A stretch of 64,000 bases of DNA from Perlabentimonas sp964490015. Lineage in GTDB: Bacteria; Bacteroidota; Bacteroidia; Bacteroidales; Tenuifilaceae. Position numbers and translations under genes: made by a program. Position 1 is the stretch's first letter. Each line of letters starts with the position of its first letter. The notes beneath the pieces are model-generated. The model saw only the letters and a program-made list of their open reading frames with translations, did no database searches and was not told where the DNA came from. This document shows, one piece after another, positions 63,867 to 64,000 of the stretch. The stretch is from positions 1 through 64,000 of the forward strand of contig CAZBBA010000006.1 of the NCBI GenBank assembly GCA_964490015.1, given 5' to 3'.

Positions 63867-64000
63867 TTACCAAGGCCAATGATGCATTCCACTAAATGGA
63901 GCATCAATATGCGGTCTATTTACCATCGTACCAGTATTTTTTCCACCCATTTTAAATTCATGCCAATCAAGCCCTACAACTCTTTGACCATTTTTTGTCA
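63867..64000 (-). CDS. C-terminal end of a polymorphic (RHS-type) toxin, cut by window edge
   Basis: The open frame runs from the window edge to a stop at 63867 and encodes GLDWHEFKMGGKNTG, then NRPHIDAPFSGMHHWPW. The HID-x-PF and HHWPW phrases resemble the ends of toxin domains in RHS and other polymorphic toxins of Bacteroidota, probably with a nuclease-like fold given the His residues. The rest lies to the right of the window. The following gene looks like its immunity protein. Confidence 0.7.
   Translation of the reverse strand, partial: TKNGQRVVGLDWHEFKMGGKNTGTMVNRPHIDAPFSGMHHWPW

Overview
The window looks like a chromosomal segment of a Bacteroidota bacterium, probably from the Bacteroidales/Marinilabiliales side. 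This is inferred from gene content (Wzi-type barrel, FtsX/LolE permease, TerB-FHA-ABC transporter, DUF4332, GxxExxY, RHS tips), from the near absence of Shine-Dalgarno sequences, and from several good matches to the Bacteroidota promoter (TTG - about 19 to 20 bases - TAnnTTTG). No rRNA, tRNA, CRISPR array or intact transposase gene was recognised.

1-4.2 kb: the end of a Na/phosphate cotransporter with a PhoU-like tail, a MarC membrane protein, a short sugar transferase and a Wzi-like outer-membrane barrel. 4.3-10.1 kb: a minus-strand operon, read from high to low coordinates, encoding an octaheme cytochrome c, a membrane cytochrome b, a double-rhodanese lipoprotein, two YeeE/YedE sulfur-transport halves (one fused to a rhodanese domain) and a membrane-anchored rhodanese-like protein. 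Three of these proteins end in exactly Arg-Gly-Gly-Cys-stop. In two of those three, the rhodanese active-site Cys is missing, and in the smallest protein the terminal Cys is the only Cys. I read this as a sulfur-compound reduction and sulfane-relay module with an undescribed C-terminal cysteine tail.

10.2-26.8 kb: an AAA ATPase, two large hybrid histidine kinases, an MscS channel, a secreted protein, a TerB-FHA-ABCG transporter gene broken by a frameshift, a lipoprotein, DNA primase and an AAA/DUF4143-type ATPase. 26.8-42.4 kb is mostly housekeeping: a very large SprA-reminiscent surface protein, metK, a class A penicillin-binding protein, a duplicated oligopeptide ABC ATPase, an FtsX/LolE permease, a methyltransferase, rbfA, and a biotin-carboxylase-type cluster (PycB/OadA-like, accA, accD).

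42.4-64 kb is accessory DNA. It holds small secreted proteins, a CoiA-like protein followed by an attC-like hairpin, and a type I restriction-modification locus (hsdR, hsdM, hsdS). Inside that locus, a GxxExxY gene is inserted between hsdR and hsdM and flanked by two similar repeats. A HipA-like kinase and a HIRAN-domain protein are translationally coupled to each other directly behind hsdS. After that comes a repeat-rich stretch (large direct repeats, an eleven-unit 21-bp minisatellite) with an Ala-rich protein, a DUF6265-like lipoprotein and a DUF4332 protein, then an rRNA pseudouridine synthase. The right end is a tandem array of displaced RHS C-terminal toxin tips and putative immunity genes, joined at a short shared boundary sequence.
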